A program made the translations under genes and the position numbers. The notes under the pieces were generated by a model. That model was not told where the DNA came from and made no database searches. It saw only the letters and a program-made list of their open reading frames with translations. From Bacillota bacterium (GTDB lineage: Bacteria > Bacillota > UBA4882 > UBA10575), in assembly GCA_012838955.1 (NCBI GenBank), contig DUOH01000045.1, forward strand, positions 1-64,000: 64,000 bases of DNA, in the 5' to 3' direction. Shown piece by piece: positions 37,644 to 45,865 of the stretch (its first letter is position 1; each line of letters opens with the position of its first letter).

Positions 37644-38107
37644 GCATGGATTGCGCGCCTCGTTACTCGTTTTGTTCGCGTGCCTTTGAGATGGTTTTCT
37701 GCTCGTTGTTGGTCGTTCGTGGTGGATACGCGCCTTCGGTGACAAACTCCGGCTTTAGTGCGCGCAGAATAAGAGAAGCATTTGGCGTGACTCGACGGTG
37801 TCCTATACCACTATGATTCTTCTTTCTTGCTCATTCTTTGGTTATTTCTCTGCCCGGCAACTGGCAGACACGTACAAAGCCTGTGAGGTAATATGTAGGT
37901 TGATCTTTTATATTCTTCTCTTCTTCACCGCCCGTTACCTCCCACTTGACAAAAAAACAAAGTAAAATCAGATGATCCTACCAACCACCAGCTAAAACTT
38001 GAACGGCTGTCTTACACAACGAGCGATCAGCAACAAATCTCCGAACTACAACTTAACAAAGACCCTCATCCAATACGAGCGACGAGTTACGAGCCACCAG
38101 CCTCGAG
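37644..38107. other. Non-coding, repeat-bearing gap between rpoZ terminator and coaBC
   Basis: No credible gene. CTTACACAACGAGC at 38011-38024 is the exact reverse complement of part of the tandem repeat at 37506-37519. Further ACGAG-rich words (38078-38096) mirror the CTCGT words on the left, so the gap is bounded by inverted versions of the same sequence. Confidence 0.6.
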
Positions 38108-38145
38108 ATAATAAATCTCCCGGCGCCTTACGGTACCGGGAGACG
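38108..38145 (-). terminator. Terminator downstream of rpoZ
   Basis: TCTCCCGG (38116-38123) and CCGGGAGA (38136-38143) form an 8-bp stem with a 12-nt loop. The minus strand continues TTTATTAT. A second GC-rich hairpin (GCCCGC-tcgc-GCGGGC, about 38173-38188) lies between it and rpoZ. Confidence 0.6.
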
Positions 38146-38222
38146 GGGATACTCTAAGTAATAGGTTCTCTCTCGCCCGCTCGCGCGGGCACAAGAACTA
38201 TCTAATTTATATTTTTCATATT

Positions 38223-38423
38223 TTATTGTTTGTTTTCAACAATAACTTTTCCTTCGGCAATGTCAACAAGGGCCAAGGAGACAGCTTTCAGAGCCTGATC
38301 TTGACACTCGCTGTCCTCTTTATGCTCATCGATAATCTGGCGAGCGCGTTTGGCGGCCGCCACTACCAAAGTATACTTACTGTCAACTTTGTCCAAAAGA
38401 TCTTCAAGAGAAGGGGTTATCAT
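38223..38423 (-). CDS. rpoZ: RNA polymerase omega subunit
   Basis: 66 residues starting MITPSLEDLL at ATG 38423. AAGGAGG lies 11 bases upstream, somewhat far, but there is no better start. The signature LVVAAAKRARQI and the ALVDIAEGKV segment identify omega, which helps assemble and stabilise RNA polymerase. The usual gmk-rpoZ-coaBC order is kept, but a 216-bp gap with its own promoter separates it from gmk. Confidence 0.9.
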   Translation of the reverse strand: MITPSLEDLLDKVDSKYTLVVAAAKRARQIIDEHKEDSECQDQALKAVSLALVDIAEGKVIVENKQ

Positions 38424-38624
38424 GAAAATACAGGCCTCCTTAAACAAAAGCAAGGTTTTTCTGTAGTGTATCTTCCTTTGCTCTCTTCCCAACAACACCT
38501 AAACAATGTGAAGTGATTTTATGATTTTTCCCTATAGAATCGGTTTTATGCTGAAACCGGTCTGCTGGTCTGAAGCTAATGAACGGCAAAGGATGGGAGA
38601 ATGAAAACACTCTAGCTTTTTATA

Positions 38625-38653
38625 GTAATAACACCATATTCATATTTTGTCAA
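38625..38653 (-). promoter_or_regulatory. Promoter of rpoZ, overlapping the end of gmk
   Basis: Minus strand TTGACA (38648-38653), 17-bp spacer, TATTAC (38625-38630). The -35 lies within the last gmk codons. It leaves an untranslated leader of about 200 nt containing a CGGTTT/AAACCG hairpin. Confidence 0.65.
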
Positions 38654-39269
38654 GCTTAAAATCCTTCAATAAATCTTGCCAATAACCCCGTGACACTCTT
38701 GATTCTTCTGCAGAAATGATGGCCTCCACCCTACGGCAGGCTTCTGTAATCTCGTCATTCACCACAACGTAATCGTAGTTACCGACAGCTGATAATTCTT
38801 GTTTTATGTAGCTTAATCGTTTCTCAATCGCGGTCGGATCTTCGGTCCGGCGTCCCAATAATCGTTCTTTTAAAACCTGGAAAGATGGAGGGAATAAGAA
38901 GATTTGAATTGAACCCGAATAATTTCTGCGAATCTGTGCCGCACCTTGAATATCCACATCTAATAGGACATGTGTTCCGTTCTGTAAATGATGCTCTACG
39001 GTCTTCCTAGGCGTGCCGTAATAGCAATCATAAACCCGCGCCCATTCCAAAAATCCCCCGGCTTCGATCTGCTTTTCAAACTCCTCTTCAGTCAGGAAAA
39101 AGTAATTAACCCCATCTCTTTCATTACCACGCGGAGCGCGCGTAGTGGCGGAGATGGAGTAGACAATATCCGGTCGACGCTTCAAGACTTGGTTCAGAAT
39201 GGTGTTTTTCCCGACACCGGAGGGTCCAGAGATGACAAATAATAATCCTTGCTGCGTTTTGGCTTTCAC
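38640..39269 (-). CDS. gmk: Guanylate kinase
   Basis: 209 residues. P-loop GPSGVGKNT (15-23; the penultimate residue is Asn where Gly or Ser is commoner), then [20 protein letters not shown] and the GMP-binding [16 protein letters not shown]. It converts GMP to GDP. Its ATG overlaps the remA stop (ATGA). The yicC-mIHF-remA-gmk order is conserved in many Clostridia. Confidence 0.96.
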   Translation of the reverse strand: MKAKTQQGLLFVISGPSGVGKNTILNQVLKRRPDIVYSISATTRAPRGNERDGVNYFFLTEEEFEKQIEAGGFLEWARVYDCYYGTPRKTVEHHLQNGTHVLLDVDIQGAAQIRRNYSGSIQIFLFPPSFQVLKERLLGRRTEDPTAIEKRLSYIKQELSAVGNYDYVVVNDEITEACRRVEAIISAEESRVSRGYWQDLLKDFKLDKI

Positions 39270-39532
39270 TCTTCCGAATCCACCTGCGTTTCCTTACTGG
39301 TCAGTCGATGCGCTACTGTCTCAGGTTGCACAGCGGACAAAATCACATGGTCGCTGTCGGCAATGATTACAGCACGGGTGCGGCGCCCATAAGTAGCGTC
39401 AATCAGCATCCCGCGCTCACGACTTTCCTGGATGATCCGTTTGATAGGCGCTGATTCCGGACTTACTATGGCTACAATTCGATTTGCAGCAACAATATTA
39501 CCAAAACCTATATTGATTAGTTTAATCTCCAT
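39266..39532 (-). CDS. remA: Extracellular matrix regulator RemA (DUF370)
   Basis: 88 residues: [20 protein letters not shown] at the N-terminus and [20 protein letters not shown] in the middle are diagnostic of DUF370/RemA. RemA is a small DNA-binding protein that activates biofilm-matrix genes in Bacillus subtilis; elsewhere its targets are unknown. It is coupled to gmk by a 4-bp overlap. Confidence 0.92.
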   Translation of the reverse strand: MEIKLINIGFGNIVAANRIVAIVSPESAPIKRIIQESRERGMLIDATYGRRTRAVIIADSDHVILSAVQPETVAHRLTSKETQVDSEE

Positions 39533-39552
39533 CCGGAGTGGAAGCCTCCTTC

Positions 39553-39867
39553 CTAATGGTCGCCGAGTCGCTGAATCAATGCTTGTTTTTGGCGAACACC
39601 CAACCCTTGGATGCGCCGGGTTTCATCGATTCCTATCTCGTTCATGATCTTCCTGGTGCGTACCTTTCCGATCCGGGGAAGGGACTCTAGAAGATAGGCC
39701 ACGCGCATCTTGGCGATGACATCATCGTCCACTTTTTCCAAAATATCCCGAATACTCTTCTTCCCTGCTTTCAGTTCTTGACGAATCTTGGCCCGCTCAC
39801 TTCTGACTCGCTGTGCTTTCTTCAAAGCCATTCTCTTCTCTTCAATGGACAATTGCGGTAACGGCAT
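39553..39867 (-). CDS. Integration host factor, actinobacterial (mIHF) type
   Basis: 104 residues. The N-terminus is a basic helix ([21 protein letters not shown]), followed by a helix-two-turn-helix core with [20 protein letters not shown] and the C-terminal [17 protein letters not shown]. This is the mIHF family: a non-specific nucleoid DNA-binding protein needed for phage integration in mycobacteria. It is usually encoded just upstream of gmk, as here. Confidence 0.9.
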   Translation of the reverse strand: MPLPQLSIEEKRMALKKAQRVRSERAKIRQELKAGKKSIRDILEKVDDDVIAKMRVAYLLESLPRIGKVRTRKIMNEIGIDETRRIQGLGVRQKQALIQRLGDH

Positions 39868-39878
39868 ATTTTCACCTC

Positions 39879-40766
39879 CTATTCAATATTTTGAACCTGT
39901 TCGCGTATTTTTTCAATTTCTGCTTTTATTTCCACAATATTATGAGAGATAGTCAACTCCGTTGCTTTGGAGGCAATGGTATTCGCCTCTCTATGCAATT
40001 CCTGAGTTAAAAAATCAAGTTTGCGCCCGATTGGTTTCGTCATCTTTAAAGTGTCCGCGAATTGGCGCAGATGGCTCCGAAATCTGACAATCTCTTCTGT
40101 AATGGCGGAACGGTCTACATATAACAGGATTTCTGCAGCCAGTCTATGTTCATCAATGACCTCCGTGGCTTCGGGGGATAGTTCCTGCAGGCGCTGGATG
40201 ATTTTATCCCGGTACAACCCTGGTAGTTCATGGGCGATGGAGGCGATCTTCTCAATCTCCCTTTCTAGTTTAGCAATTCTCTTCGCTAAATCCCCGGAGA
40301 TAATCTCTCCTTCTTTCTCCCGCATGGCCAGTAGTTCCCGGGCAGCCTGCTCCAGGCCACGTAAAACGGCATCTTTAACGTTCTCTCGATTCTCTTCCGG
40401 TTCTGCGCAGATAAACAGATCCGGAATACGCAGAAGATCCTCAAGGTGAATTCGTCCAGGAACCTTATATTCTCTTTTTATCTGTTCAAGACCGGAAAGA
40501 TACTCTTGGAGCAGCGACTTATTTAGCGTAACAGAAGATTCCGCTTCTCCAGTGTGCTTCTTGAGCTGAATATAGACATCAATCTTTCCTCTATTAAAAA
40601 ATCTCTTCAGTAGCTTAGCGCAGTGTTCTTCTAACCAGAAATAGCTCTTGGGTAAATGAAAGTATATGTCCAGAAACCGATGATTTACACTGCGCAGTTC
40701 GATGGTGACGGCATAGTCCCCTTGCTTGTCCAGACACCTACCATACCCGGTCATGCTGAATGGCAT
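39879..40766 (-). CDS. yicC: YicC family endoribonuclease
   Basis: 295 residues. The N-terminus MPFSMTGYGR and SVNHRFLDI are family signatures, and the C-terminal DUF1732 part has KPIGRKLDFLTQELHREANT-type sequence ending ...VEIKAEIEKIREQVQNIE. YicC proteins are stress-linked endoribonucleases. It is first of the yicC-mIHF-remA-gmk unit, 11 bp upstream of the mIHF gene. Confidence 0.92.
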   Translation of the reverse strand: MPFSMTGYGRCLDKQGDYAVTIELRSVNHRFLDIYFHLPKSYFWLEEHCAKLLKRFFNRGKIDVYIQLKKHTGEAESSVTLNKSLLQEYLSGLEQIKREYKVPGRIHLEDLLRIPDLFICAEPEENRENVKDAVLRGLEQAARELLAMREKEGEIISGDLAKRIAKLEREIEKIASIAHELPGLYRDKIIQRLQELSPEATEVIDEHRLAAEILLYVDRSAITEEIVRFRSHLRQFADTLKMTKPIGRKLDFLTQELHREANTIASKATELTISHNIVEIKAEIEKIREQVQNIE

Positions 40767-41234
40767 ATAGTTTCTCCTTATTATTTTACTATTACTAAAA
40801 TGAAGATGCCCCGCATACTAATTCATAATATTCTCAATAATATAATGTGTCGTAAATCATGGTATATATTCCACTCCAGCCAGAAAAATCCTCTTTTTTT
40901 AGGATAATTTTCGCGAAATAACTCATCAATGCAGAAATGCAGTCGGCCTTTCCCCGTTGGATCAGGTGTTTTTCTTTGATCTGCTCTGTGTTTGACTGTG
41001 TAGGCAGACGCCCGGAAGACGTTCTTTTCCCAATCCACCACTGAGTCTTTCTTTACTTCTTCTTCGCCGGAAACGCGGGGGTGAAAGTGTTTTCAGGAAC
41101 TTTCACGAAAACTCCTCGTTTAAGTGTAAATAGAATAAGTATTCCTGGTCAGGGTGGGCGTTTATGACCCAGTCAGCACCTACGAAATACTTACTCGGTT
41201 CTTATGAAAATGTTTAAATCAAAGGAGGATTAAG
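40767..41234. promoter_or_regulatory. Divergent regulatory gap between yicC and htrA
   Basis: 468 bp without a credible gene. Near htrA are two inverted repeats: GTGAAAGT/ACTTTCAC (41081-41088, 41099-41106) and TAAGTATT/AATACTTA (41136-41143, 41186-41193). The second encloses an inner GGGT/ACCC pair. A TAGAAT -10-like hexamer (41131-41136) lacks a good -35. The htrA ribosome site AAAGGAGG is at about 41221. Confidence 0.5.
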
Positions 41235-42401
41235 ATGCGCAAATTCAATTTTAAATCCGTGCTTCCTTTTGTAATTGTAGCGGCAGTTGCTTGTCTCCTC
41301 TCTTCCGCCGTAGTCTTGACTTTTTATGAAGGCCGGGGAGTACCGGCACCCGCAGCTTCCACTGTAGACGGTGGCGAGCCCAAGTTCGAAAAGGCCGTCT
41401 TTAATCTAAAAAACGACTCCTGGAGAGACGCGATTATTAATGTCAATAAAAAAGTGGCGCCTGCCGTAGTCTATATCGACACCGTCAGGACAGTAAAATA
41501 TCAACCGCAGATCCCAGGCATCTTCCGGGATTTCTTCGGGCCCAACTTTTTTGAAGGGTTTACCCCCAGAGAATATAAACAGGAAGGAACGGGATCCGGC
41601 TTTATTTTCCGAGCGGACGGGTATGTCTTAACAAACTACCATGTGATTGAAGGCGCTGATCAAATCACGGTCAATTTAAAAAGCGGCAAAAAATACCAGG
41701 CCGAAGTCATCGGGAAAGACGAAAAATATGATCTGGCCATCTTGAAGATTAAAGCCAAGAACCTGCCCTACCTTGAGTTGGGGGACTCCGACGCTATTCA
41801 AATCGGTCAATGGGTAGTGGCCATCGGCAATCCCTACGGCTTGCATGAGACGGTTACTACCGGGATTATCAGTGCTTTAAACCGGAATCTGAAAAGCGTA
41901 AACGAGAGCACCCTGATTCAAACGGATGCCGCGATTAATCCGGGAAATAGCGGCGGACCTTTGGTTGATCTGGAGGGAAAGGTGATCGGGATCAATGAAG
42001 CCATCCTCTCCAATGCGCAGGGTATCGGTTTTGCTATCCCCATCAATCTGGTCAAAGAAAACCTGGAGGAGTTGTTGGAGAAAGGCAAGATTACCAGACC
42101 GGCGGTTCCGGGGCTAGGTATCTTGATGCTTCCCCTCAGCCAAGATGTAATCGACTACTTCGGTTTGAACACCGACTCCGGAGTACTGGTCTATCAAGTG
42201 AATAAAAACAGCCCGGCGGCAAAAGCAGGTTTGAGGCCGCAAGATATCATCCTGGAACTCGATCGGCAACCGGTGGAATCCCCGGAGAAACTCAAAGAAA
42301 TGATCACCAGTAAAAAGGTGGGCGACGTAGTTACCTTATTAATCTGGCGAAAAGATGGCTACAAGACCATTAAAGCCACTTTGGGTACTTTGGAAGAATA
42401 A
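41235..42401 (+). CDS. Membrane-anchored serine protease HtrA/DegP (S1C) with PDZ domain
   Basis: 388 residues. One N-terminal membrane helix (11-30) anchors an extracytoplasmic trypsin-like domain with triad H136 (LTNYHVIEG), D166 (KYDLAIL) and S239 (INPGNSGGPL). A PDZ domain follows (about 290-385; GVLVYQVNKNSPAAKAGLRP). It degrades misfolded exported proteins, relevant beside the giant secreted proteins elsewhere in the window. First gene of a plus-strand island; a sigma/anti-sigma pair follows but has its own promoter. Confidence 0.95.
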   Translation: MRKFNFKSVLPFVIVAAVACLLSSAVVLTFYEGRGVPAPAASTVDGGEPKFEKAVFNLKNDSWRDAIINVNKKVAPAVVYIDTVRTVKYQPQIPGIFRDFFGPNFFEGFTPREYKQEGTGSGFIFRADGYVLTNYHVIEGADQITVNLKSGKKYQAEVIGKDEKYDLAILKIKAKNLPYLELGDSDAIQIGQWVVAIGNPYGLHETVTTGIISALNRNLKSVNESTLIQTDAAINPGNSGGPLVDLEGKVIGINEAILSNAQGIGFAIPINLVKENLEELLEKGKITRPAVPGLGILMLPLSQDVIDYFGLNTDSGVLVYQVNKNSPAAKAGLRPQDIILELDRQPVESPEKLKEMITSKKVGDVVTLLIWRKDGYKTIKATLGTLEE

Positions 42402-42475
42402 CTTCGGGAAGACTGATTTTGAAAAAACAAGTAATCTGTAGGATCCTTGCAGAAAAGAATGGTAGAACCTGCTCT

Positions 42476-42504
42476 TTGACAATGATCGATGCAAACGGTA
42501 AAAT
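42476..42504 (+). promoter_or_regulatory. Sigma-A promoter of the ECF sigma operon
   Basis: TTGACA (42476-42481), 17-bp spacer, TAAAAT (42499-42504). It is a housekeeping-type promoter rather than an ECF-type one, 109 bp upstream of the sigma gene. A GGAGGA ribosome site is at about 42601. Confidence 0.85.
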
Positions 42505-42613
42505 GATTATGGTAAAAAGCCATAAGAATTGACTCAAATTACTCGTGAAGGCGAATGCAATTCCGCTCAATTCGGGGCGTAGGAGGAATCCCCTGTAGGA
42601 AGGAGGACCTGAA

Positions 42614-43207
42614 ATGGAACAAACCCAGCCCCTAACTCTTACCCAGTCTGCCTCCTCCAGATGGGAAGAGTTTGAAAAAGAAGTCGCTGACCATGAAAAA
42701 GCCCTTTATCACTTTGCTTACCGGTTATGCGGAAACCCGGAAGATGCCCAAGACCTGTTACAAGAAGGACTCCTGAAGGCCTACCGCTCCTATAATAGAT
42801 TTAAAAAAGGAACATCCTTTGACCGTTGGGTCTTTCAGATCATTTACCGTTCTTTTGTCGATCTTTATCGCAAGAAGAAGAGGCGGCCTTTTGTCTCATC
42901 CTTAAATGAGACTTCACCCCATTTTGAACAGGAAAAACCACCGGAAGTACCGGATTATAGCGCCCTGCCCGAAGAGATGGCCCTAAAGCAAGAATTAGGA
43001 GCGATCATTCAAAAATCCTTGTTAAAACTACCGAATGAATTCCGTGCCGCTGTTATTCTCTGTGATGTTCAAGGTTTTTCTTATGAAGAAATCAGCCAGA
43101 TTCTCCAATGTTCCCTAGGAACGGTCCGTTCACGGATCCACCGGGGGCGTCGACTGCTTAGAGAGTTACTCAGACCATATCTTATAGGAGAAAGAAGAGG
43201 TGGATGA
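42614..43207 (+). CDS. ECF-type RNA polymerase sigma factor
   Basis: 197 residues. Region 2 spans about 25-95 (AYRLCGNPEDAQDLLQEGLL, then FDRWVFQIIYRSFVDLYRKK) and region 4 about 135-190 (LPNEFRAAVILCDVQGFSYE and LGTVRSRIHRGRRLLRELL). Regions 1.1 and 3 are absent, so it is an ECF (group 4) factor. It directs polymerase to stress or envelope genes when freed from its anti-sigma, encoded 3 bp downstream. Targets are unknown; htrA next door is a plausible one but shows no obvious ECF promoter. Confidence 0.93.
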   Translation: MEQTQPLTLTQSASSRWEEFEKEVADHEKALYHFAYRLCGNPEDAQDLLQEGLLKAYRSYNRFKKGTSFDRWVFQIIYRSFVDLYRKKKRRPFVSSLNETSPHFEQEKPPEVPDYSALPEEMALKQELGAIIQKSLLKLPNEFRAAVILCDVQGFSYEEISQILQCSLGTVRSRIHRGRRLLRELLRPYLIGERRGG

Positions 43208-43210
43208 AGA

Positions 43211-43732
43211 ATGAATTGCCAAAAGGTACAAAGTCTTCTCTCCGCCTACCTCGACCAAGAGCTCACTACCGAGGAACGACGGATCATCAGACAACATCTT
43301 TTTACCTGCCGGACCTGTAGTCTGGAATATGAATCCCTTTCCTTACTCAAGAGTTCGTTGGGAAGTCTGGAGGCTCCAGCGGAACCAAAAGATCTGCTCT
43401 CCAAAATTCTGGTGGCTCAGGGTGATTCCGCATCAGCCATTGCCCTGTCGAGAATAGCGTTTAACCCATGGGCCTTCGGGAAGAGATTTGTAATGGCCGC
43501 TGCCTGTGTCTTCCTGTTCTTAGGCGCCGCACTATGGTTATTTCCAACGCCTAAGTCTAATCCGATGATGACCAATGCGACTCCGCAAACTCTCAGGCCC
43601 ACTTCGGAACAGGTCATCATGGTTAGGCATATGGATAAAGAAGAAGATTCCGCTCCTGAAGACCTAAAGCAAGAGATGAAACCATCCGGTCCGCAGCACC
43701 CATTACTTATGGGCATTCCGGTTTCCAGGTAA
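43211..43732 (+). CDS. Zinc-finger transmembrane anti-sigma factor
   Basis: 173 residues. The N-terminal zinc anti-sigma motif is C3 plus H29-xxx-C33-xx-C36 (RQHLFTCRTC). A single membrane helix (about 92-111) follows, and the C-terminal part is a short polar extracytoplasmic tail. It should hold the adjacent ECF factor inactive at the membrane until proteolysis or a redox signal releases it. The membrane protease RseP in this window is a candidate for the release step (inference). Confidence 0.9.
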   Translation: MNCQKVQSLLSAYLDQELTTEERRIIRQHLFTCRTCSLEYESLSLLKSSLGSLEAPAEPKDLLSKILVAQGDSASAIALSRIAFNPWAFGKRFVMAAACVFLFLGAALWLFPTPKSNPMMTNATPQTLRPTSEQVIMVRHMDKEEDSAPEDLKQEMKPSGPQHPLLMGIPVSR

Positions 43733-43744
43733 AGGCGCGTCTTG

Positions 43745-43810
43745 GTTTCATCCCAGACGCGAAGCCCTGTCAATCTTGTCACCGAAGATCGTTTCATCCC
43801 TGACGCGAAG
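43745..43810 (+). repeat. Pair of 20-bp direct repeats
   Basis: GTTTCATCCCAGACGCGAAG (43745-43764) recurs at 43791-43810 with one change (A to T at position 11). Both are in the 208-bp gap after the anti-sigma gene. The first copy is also the right part of a GCGTCT/AGACGC hairpin. Confidence 0.75.
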
Positions 43811-43874
43811 TAGAAGCTTTAAGGCGACGCCGGATTTAAGAAGGCGACGGGCAGTTCCTGAGCGCAAGATGAAA

Positions 43875-43942
43875 AAAAGCACCAACCCTGTACCTTACGC
43901 ATATGATGACCACGTAAAGAAGTGAGGGAGGTTGGTGCTTTT
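43875..43942 (+). promoter_or_regulatory. Hairpin overlapping the ribosome site of the downstream gene
   Basis: AAAAGCACCAACC (43875-43887) and GGTTGGTGCTTTT (43930-43942) pair perfectly over 13 bp, with an inner TTACG/CGTAA stem (43895-43899, 43913-43917). The right arm includes the end of the GGGAGG ribosome site (43926-43931) and reaches the proposed TTG start at 43941. It could block translation, or serve as a terminator of the sigma operon, with only four T at its end. Confidence 0.6.
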
Positions 43943-44348
43943 GCGTCGGTCCGTCATCTATCCTTACCCTGCCGTGCAATACATTCCCCTTAGCTTACAG
44001 GTTTTATACCATAAAGAACCGGTGAAGACGGAACCCTTTATTCTGATCGGCGCCGAGATCGGTCATAACTTGCCCCGGCTCAGCCAGGAATATACCTTGA
44101 ATCTTCCCCCTCTCACCAATCATGGGAATAAACTGTTAATCTTAGCCGGAGGCCTCCATTTTCGCACCGCAAAATACCGGGGGTATTATGCCACCATTAG
44201 TGGAACCAGACACTCATCAATCAGCCTTTACCAACTGCCTACCCAATACTTTTATAAAGACACAGTGGTTTTTGAGGTTAAAGACGAAGACGGTCGGGTA
44301 ATAGTTTCCAAAATAATCCATTTCGATCTGAAGAAAACAAAATTCTGA
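43941..44348 (+). CDS. Hypothetical protein, TTG start
   Basis: 135 residues beginning at TTG 43941 (MRRSVIYPYPAVQYIPLSLQ), nine bases after GGGAGG; GTG 43935 is an alternative. I recognise no family. The sequence looks like a small beta-rich domain (LLILAGGLHFRTAKYRGYYA, then VVFEVKDEDGRVIVSKIIHF), with no signal peptide, membrane helix or cysteines. It is flanked by the inverted repeat upstream and a strong terminator downstream, so it forms its own unit or ends the sigma operon. Coding is supported by the ribosome site and terminator, not by homology. Confidence 0.6.
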   Translation: MRRSVIYPYPAVQYIPLSLQVLYHKEPVKTEPFILIGAEIGHNLPRLSQEYTLNLPPLTNHGNKLLILAGGLHFRTAKYRGYYATISGTRHSSISLYQLPTQYFYKDTVVFEVKDEDGRVIVSKIIHFDLKKTKF

Positions 44349-44392
44349 TGAGCATTAGATCTGAAGATAAAAGATCTTAATAGTATATACAT

Positions 44393-44420
44393 GTCTCACT
44401 ACTGTAGTGAGACTTTTTGT
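44393..44420 (+). terminator. Rho-independent terminator
   Basis: GTCTCACTA-ctg... stem: GTCTCACTA (44393-44401) pairs with TAGTGAGAC (44405-44413), then TTTTTG. It ends the hypothetical-gene unit before the serC promoter. Confidence 0.95.
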
Positions 44421-44440
44421 TTAACAATAACCGTCATCCC

Positions 44441-44469
44441 TTGAGAATACCAGCGGATAATAGTATAAT
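44441..44469 (+). promoter_or_regulatory. Sigma-A promoter of serC
   Basis: TTGAGA (44441-44446), 17-bp spacer, perfect TATAAT (44464-44469). It is 30 bp upstream of the serC ATG, with an AGGAGCGGG ribosome site between. Confidence 0.88.
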
Positions 44470-44499
44470 ACAAGAAAAAATACATAGGAGCGGGTTTAA

Positions 44500-45588
44500 A
44501 TGCAGAATAGAGTCTTTAACTTTTACGCTGGTCCGGCTACTCTTCCCCTTCCCGTACTGGAAGAGGCGCAAAGAGATTTATTAAACTTTAACTCCACCGG
44601 TATGTCGGTCCTGGAAATTAGTCACCGGGCTAAAGCCTATGATGAGATACATCACGAAACGGAAGCAAGACTAAAAAAGCTCTTAAAGATAGGCGCCGAC
44701 TTTCGAGTGCTTTTTCTCCAGGGTGGAGCCAGTACCCAGTTTGCTATGGTGCCGATGAATTTCCTGACTTCAGAGAAGAAAGCGGACTATATCATCACCG
44801 GCGCGTGGGCAAAAAAGGCCATGAAAGAAGCGGTCCGTTTTGGCCAGGTCAATATGGCCGCTTCCACTGAGGAAGAGAACTTCAAACGCGTTCCCAACCC
44901 GGAAGAACTAAAGCTCTCCTCAGACGCAGCTTATGTCCATCTCACCAGTAATAATACGATCTTTGGCACCCAGTGGCAAAGTTTTCCTGATTTCGGGGAC
45001 ATACCCATTGTGGCGGATATGTCCAGTGATATCCTGTCTCGGCCTTTTAACGCGCAGAAATTTGGGTTAATCTATGCAGGCGCTCAAAAGAATCTGGCGC
45101 CGGCCGGCGTGACCGTAGTGATCATTCGCCAAGATTTCGCGGAAACCGCAAACGCGGATCTGCCGACCATGCTGAAGTATGAGACACATCTGAAATCCGA
45201 TTCACTATATAATACTCCGCCCTCATTCAATATCTATCTGCTGAATCTCGTTCTGAAATGGTTGGAAAACAACGGTGGGCTGGAGGAGATGGCTAAAAAG
45301 AATCAGGAGAAAGCCGGACTCATCTACGAAGAAATAGATGACAGCGCCGGATATTACCGGGGACATGCTGAAGCGGGAAGTCGCTCCTTGATGAATATCA
45401 CCTTCCGTCTGCCCAATGAGGAGTTGGAAAAGAAGTTTATTGCCGAATCCACGGAGAAAGGCTTGATTGGACTGAAAGGTCATCGTTCGGTTGGCGGGTT
45501 GCGCGCCTCCGTATACAACGCCATGCCTTTAGAAGGAGCTAAGGCCTTGGCCGCCTTCATGCGCGATTTCAGAAGAAACAATAAGTAG
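44500..45588 (+). CDS. serC: Phosphoserine aminotransferase
   Basis: 362 residues, full length for SerC. NFYAGPATLP opens the protein, LFLQGGASTQFAMVPMN (71-87) binds cofactor and substrate, and the PLP lysine is K197 in YAGAQKNLAPAG. The C-terminal KGHRSVGGLRASVYNAMP is characteristic. It makes 3-phosphoserine from 3-phosphohydroxypyruvate in serine synthesis. Monocistronic between its promoter and terminator; serA is not in the window. Confidence 0.96.
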   Translation: MQNRVFNFYAGPATLPLPVLEEAQRDLLNFNSTGMSVLEISHRAKAYDEIHHETEARLKKLLKIGADFRVLFLQGGASTQFAMVPMNFLTSEKKADYIITGAWAKKAMKEAVRFGQVNMAASTEEENFKRVPNPEELKLSSDAAYVHLTSNNTIFGTQWQSFPDFGDIPIVADMSSDILSRPFNAQKFGLIYAGAQKNLAPAGVTVVIIRQDFAETANADLPTMLKYETHLKSDSLYNTPPSFNIYLLNLVLKWLENNGGLEEMAKKNQEKAGLIYEEIDDSAGYYRGHAEAGSRSLMNITFRLPNEELEKKFIAESTEKGLIGLKGHRSVGGLRASVYNAMPLEGAKALAAFMRDFRRNNK

Positions 45589-45615
45589 TTAAAGACAGAC
45601 CGTTCAGAGAGAGAG

Positions 45616-45648
45616 AGGGCTGTTCCTAATGGAACAGCCTTTTCTTTC
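45616..45648 (+). terminator. Terminator of serC
   Basis: GGCTGTTCC (45618-45626), TAAT loop, GGAACAGCC (45631-45639), then TTTTCTTTC. Confidence 0.95.
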
Positions 45649-45779
45649 ATTGATCCGTAATACCGGATCAGTCTGTGCAATTGTCTTTCGTAAAAAATCT
45701 CTTTTCTAATTTAATCTTTGGATCATAACAGCCTAAGTATGACCCATCCTTTGCCACCACGCCACTCTCTCCCGCAATT

Positions 45780-45820
45780 ATAAAAAAAGAGCAACCGGTC
45801 TCCGGATTACGCTCTCTTTC
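45780..45820 (-). terminator. Terminator of mtrB
   Basis: AGAGC...GCTCT stem enclosing CCGG-tct-CCGG; the minus strand continues CTTTTTTTA. It is converged on by serC from the other side. Confidence 0.8.
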
Positions 45821-45865
45821 TTACATTCTATGATCTGCTGAGCAAATTCAACTTCACCAAAGAAG

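Noticed and set aside
37423-37647. Open frame with repeated STANLHNE words upstream of coaBC
   Set aside because: It is the translated tandem DNA repeat, overlaps the coaBC start and has no ribosome site.
37499-38100. CRISPR array
   Set aside because: Repeats are imperfect, of irregular spacing and partly inverted; there are no uniform spacers and no cas genes.
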